This document shows, one piece after another, positions 5,626-6,822 of a DNA stretch of 6,822 nucleotides. A model generated the notes under the pieces. That model saw nothing but the letters and a program-made list of their open reading frames with translations. It ran no database searches and was not told the origin of the DNA. How positions within the stretch are numbered: position 1 is the stretch's first letter; each line of letters starts with the position of its first letter. The position numbers and the translations under genes were made by a program. The DNA comes from Deltaproteobacteria bacterium. Lineage in GTDB: Bacteria; Desulfobacterota; Syntrophia; Syntrophales; UBA2210. The stretch lies in contig JAFGPZ010000083.1 of the NCBI GenBank assembly GCA_016935935.1, positions 1-6,822 on the forward strand, read 5' to 3'.

Positions 5626-6726
5626 ATGGCATTTCTCGGCGACTTTTTCGGGGACATCAGAAATTTTTTCCGCGGAGGGACAGTATTGGGTGTTGATATC
5701 GGTACTTCGTCTATCAAGGTGGTGGAACTCAAGAAAGCTGGGGATAAATTCACCCTCAGAAATTATGGCATTCTTGAGACGAAGGATTATCTGAATCATC
5801 CCAATGCCGCGATACAGACAAGTTCTCTCAGAATAAATGAAGATGATGCCGCGGCCGCTCTCAAACTCCTTTTAAATGATATGAAACCGAAGACGGAGCT
5901 CGCCGTCGCGACGTTGCCGGTTTTTACCACTTTCACGACGATGCTGGACTTCCCCGATCTTCCTCCCGCGGAAGTGGAAAAAGCAATTCAGTTTCAAGCT
6001 CCGCAGTATGTTCCTATTCCCATGGCTCAGGTTTCCACGGAATGGCGCAAGATTGGGGAATACACCGACAAGGACGGAAGAAAGCATCAGCGCATCATTC
6101 TTACCGCGACGCCGAACGATGTCGTCAAAAACTACGAGCGGGTATTTAAACGGGCTGGATTGCGCCTCATTGCATTGGAGCACGAACCTTTCGCAATCGC
6201 GAGAGCACTCAAGGGTTCACTCACGGATATTGCGACGCTTGTCATTGATATCGGCGCGCAATCCACGAGTGCCATCATTATCAATAAGGGCGTCGTGGAG
6301 TATGTGGGACAAACGGACGTGTCGGGCATTTATCTCACACAGGCCCTTTCTCGGAGTTTGGAGGTCTCTATGTCGCGCTCGGAAGAGCTTAAGCGCCGAA
6401 GAGGGCTCCTTGGAACAGGTCCCGAAGCCGAGTTATCAACTATCCTTCTGCCGTTTCTGGATGTTATAATACAGGAGACGAGGCACGTGAAGGAGCTTTT
6501 TGAAACGCAGTTTGGGAAGCGAGTAGAGAAAGTTATGTTCATCGGCGGAGGAGCTTCACTTGCGGGAATTGATAAATACGCAAGTGGACAGTTGAATCTG
6601 ATGCTGGGAACCCACTCGTTCATGCAGGGGCTCAATTATCCCAAAGAACTCATCCCTGCCCTCCGCGACCTCGAGAATCGTCTCCTCGTCGCATTTGGGT
6701 GTGCAAAAAGATATTTTAAACAATAA
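5626..6726 (+). CDS. pilM: Type IV pilus assembly protein PilM (actin-like ATPase)
   Basis: The 366-residue length is typical of PilM. The actin/FtsA-like nucleotide-binding motifs are all present: phosphate-1 'LGVDIGTSSIKVVEL' (21-35, D24), phosphate-2 'VIDIGAQSTS' (206-215, D208), and the adenosine motif 'FIGGGASLAGI' (305-315). The 1C-like subdomain includes 'ELAVATLPVFTTFTTMLDFP' (91-110) and 'AIQFQAPQYVPIP' (120-132). The first 20 residues, 'MAFLGDFFGDIRNFF...', form an extra Phe-rich amphipathic segment before the core. In the family, PilM is cytoplasmic, binds ATP and the N-terminal tail of PilN, and links the inner-membrane platform (PilN/PilO) to the pilus motor. The start is supported by the extended -10 site six bases upstream and by the short divergent gap to comF. 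A normal pilN does not obviously begin right after it. Pili plus comF suggests DNA uptake or surface attachment. Confidence 0.95.
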   Translation: MAFLGDFFGDIRNFFRGGTVLGVDIGTSSIKVVELKKAGDKFTLRNYGILETKDYLNHPNAAIQTSSLRINEDDAAAALKLLLNDMKPKTELAVATLPVFTTFTTMLDFPDLPPAEVEKAIQFQAPQYVPIPMAQVSTEWRKIGEYTDKDGRKHQRIILTATPNDVVKNYERVFKRAGLRLIALEHEPFAIARALKGSLTDIATLVIDIGAQSTSAIIINKGVVEYVGQTDVSGIYLTQALSRSLEVSMSRSEELKRRRGLLGTGPEAELSTILLPFLDVIIQETRHVKELFETQFGKRVEKVMFIGGGASLAGIDKYASGQLNLMLGTHSFMQGLNYPKELIPALRDLENRLLVAFGCAKRYFKQ

Positions 6727-6730
6727 AGGA

Positions 6731-6778
6731 ATGAATCCCGTTAGAAAATCCGCCTCTGCGGACGAAAACGTAAGATAG
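6731..6778 (+). repeat. Short hairpin-bearing element reading 'MNPVRKSASADENVR' (candidate dispersed repeat)
   Basis: Four bases after the pilM stop, a 15-codon frame (ATG 6731, TAG 6776-6778) reads M-N-P-V-R-K-S-A-S-A-D-E-N-V-R. It holds a small hairpin, TCCGC-CTCT-GCGGA, at 6749-6762. The AATCCCGTTAGAAA beginning (6733-6746) resembles, from memory, a short repeat in Parcubacteria genomes that is often annotated as tiny 'MNPVR...' proteins. AGGA directly abuts the ATG, leaving no room for a working ribosome site, so a real peptide is unlikely. There is no second copy in this window. Confidence 0.4.
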
Positions 6779-6788
6779 GAAATAAAAT

Positions 6789-6822
6789 ATGTTTAAATAC
6801 CATCATTACAAGGAATCAAGAA
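6789..6822 (+). CDS. Start of an unidentified gene (3' end outside window)
   Basis: ATG at 6789 opens a frame to the window end reading M-F-K-Y-H-H-Y-K-E-S-R. An AGGA at 6777-6780 lies eight bases upstream, a usable Shine-Dalgarno spacing, which the upstream genes lack; a downstream operon position after pilM would fit this. It does not resemble a PilN start. A basic, hydrophilic leader would suit a prepilin or pseudopilin, whose 'GFTLIE' motif would come next, but eleven residues cannot decide. Confidence 0.35.
   Translation, partial: MFKYHHYKESR

Noticed and set aside
6008..6469. 153-codon open frame on the plus strand within pilM
   Set aside because: It lies entirely inside pilM in another frame, is rich in Arg/Ser, and shows no domain or start signal. 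PilM itself is unambiguous.
1..6822. CRISPR array, tRNA/rRNA genes, insertion sequence or phage genes
   Set aside because: No regularly spaced repeats, cloverleaf-like segments, transposase motifs or phage structural or integrase genes were seen on either strand.

Overview
The window reads like a chromosome segment of a Candidate Phyla Radiation (Patescibacteria) bacterium, most likely of the Parcubacteria type. This assignment is inferred. It rests on two large secreted proteins of a style I associate with that group (Trp-rich 'GW(I/L)S' repeats, fibronectin-like domains, Cys-rich tails), on comF next to a type IV pilus gene (pilM), on genes lacking Shine-Dalgarno sequences, and on an 'NPVR'-coding short element after pilM. 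Every complete gene stops with TAA, and nothing suggests an alternative genetic code.

Layout: (i) 2-382 (+), the C-terminal end of a probable SAM-dependent methyltransferase whose start lies outside the window. (ii) 434-2260 (+), a 608-residue secreted, beta-rich surface or fibre-like protein, closed by a strong intrinsic terminator at 2267-2296. (iii) 2315-4819 (+), an 834-residue secreted multidomain protein with a fibronectin-like domain, four Trp/Gly repeats, an Ig-like segment, nested fibronectin-like domains with a hydrophobic helical insert, and a Cys-rich tail. (iv) 4824-5591 (-), comF, convergent with the surface gene and only 4 bp from it, so the surface gene's terminator lies inside comF codons. 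(v) 5626-6726 (+), pilM, divergent from comF across 34 bp. (vi) 6731-6778, a short hairpin-bearing element coding 'MNPVR', then the first 11 codons of an unidentified gene running off the end.

How it fits together: pilM (inner-membrane assembly platform of type IV pili) and comF (competence-associated phosphoribosyltransferase-like protein) point to a pilus/DNA-uptake theme. The two large proteins are cell-surface or secreted products, each apparently transcribed alone.

The most notable signals are these. All four complete genes have a -10-like hexamer (three with a TGn extension) ending 6-7 nt before the ATG, which predicts leaderless mRNAs. The comF and pilM promoters overlap so closely that only one polymerase should fit. 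Internal signal-peptidase-like 'A-x-A-Q' motifs recur inside the secreted proteins, twice in one gene with every codon different. No tRNA, rRNA, CRISPR array, transposase or intergenic stretch over 300 bases is present.
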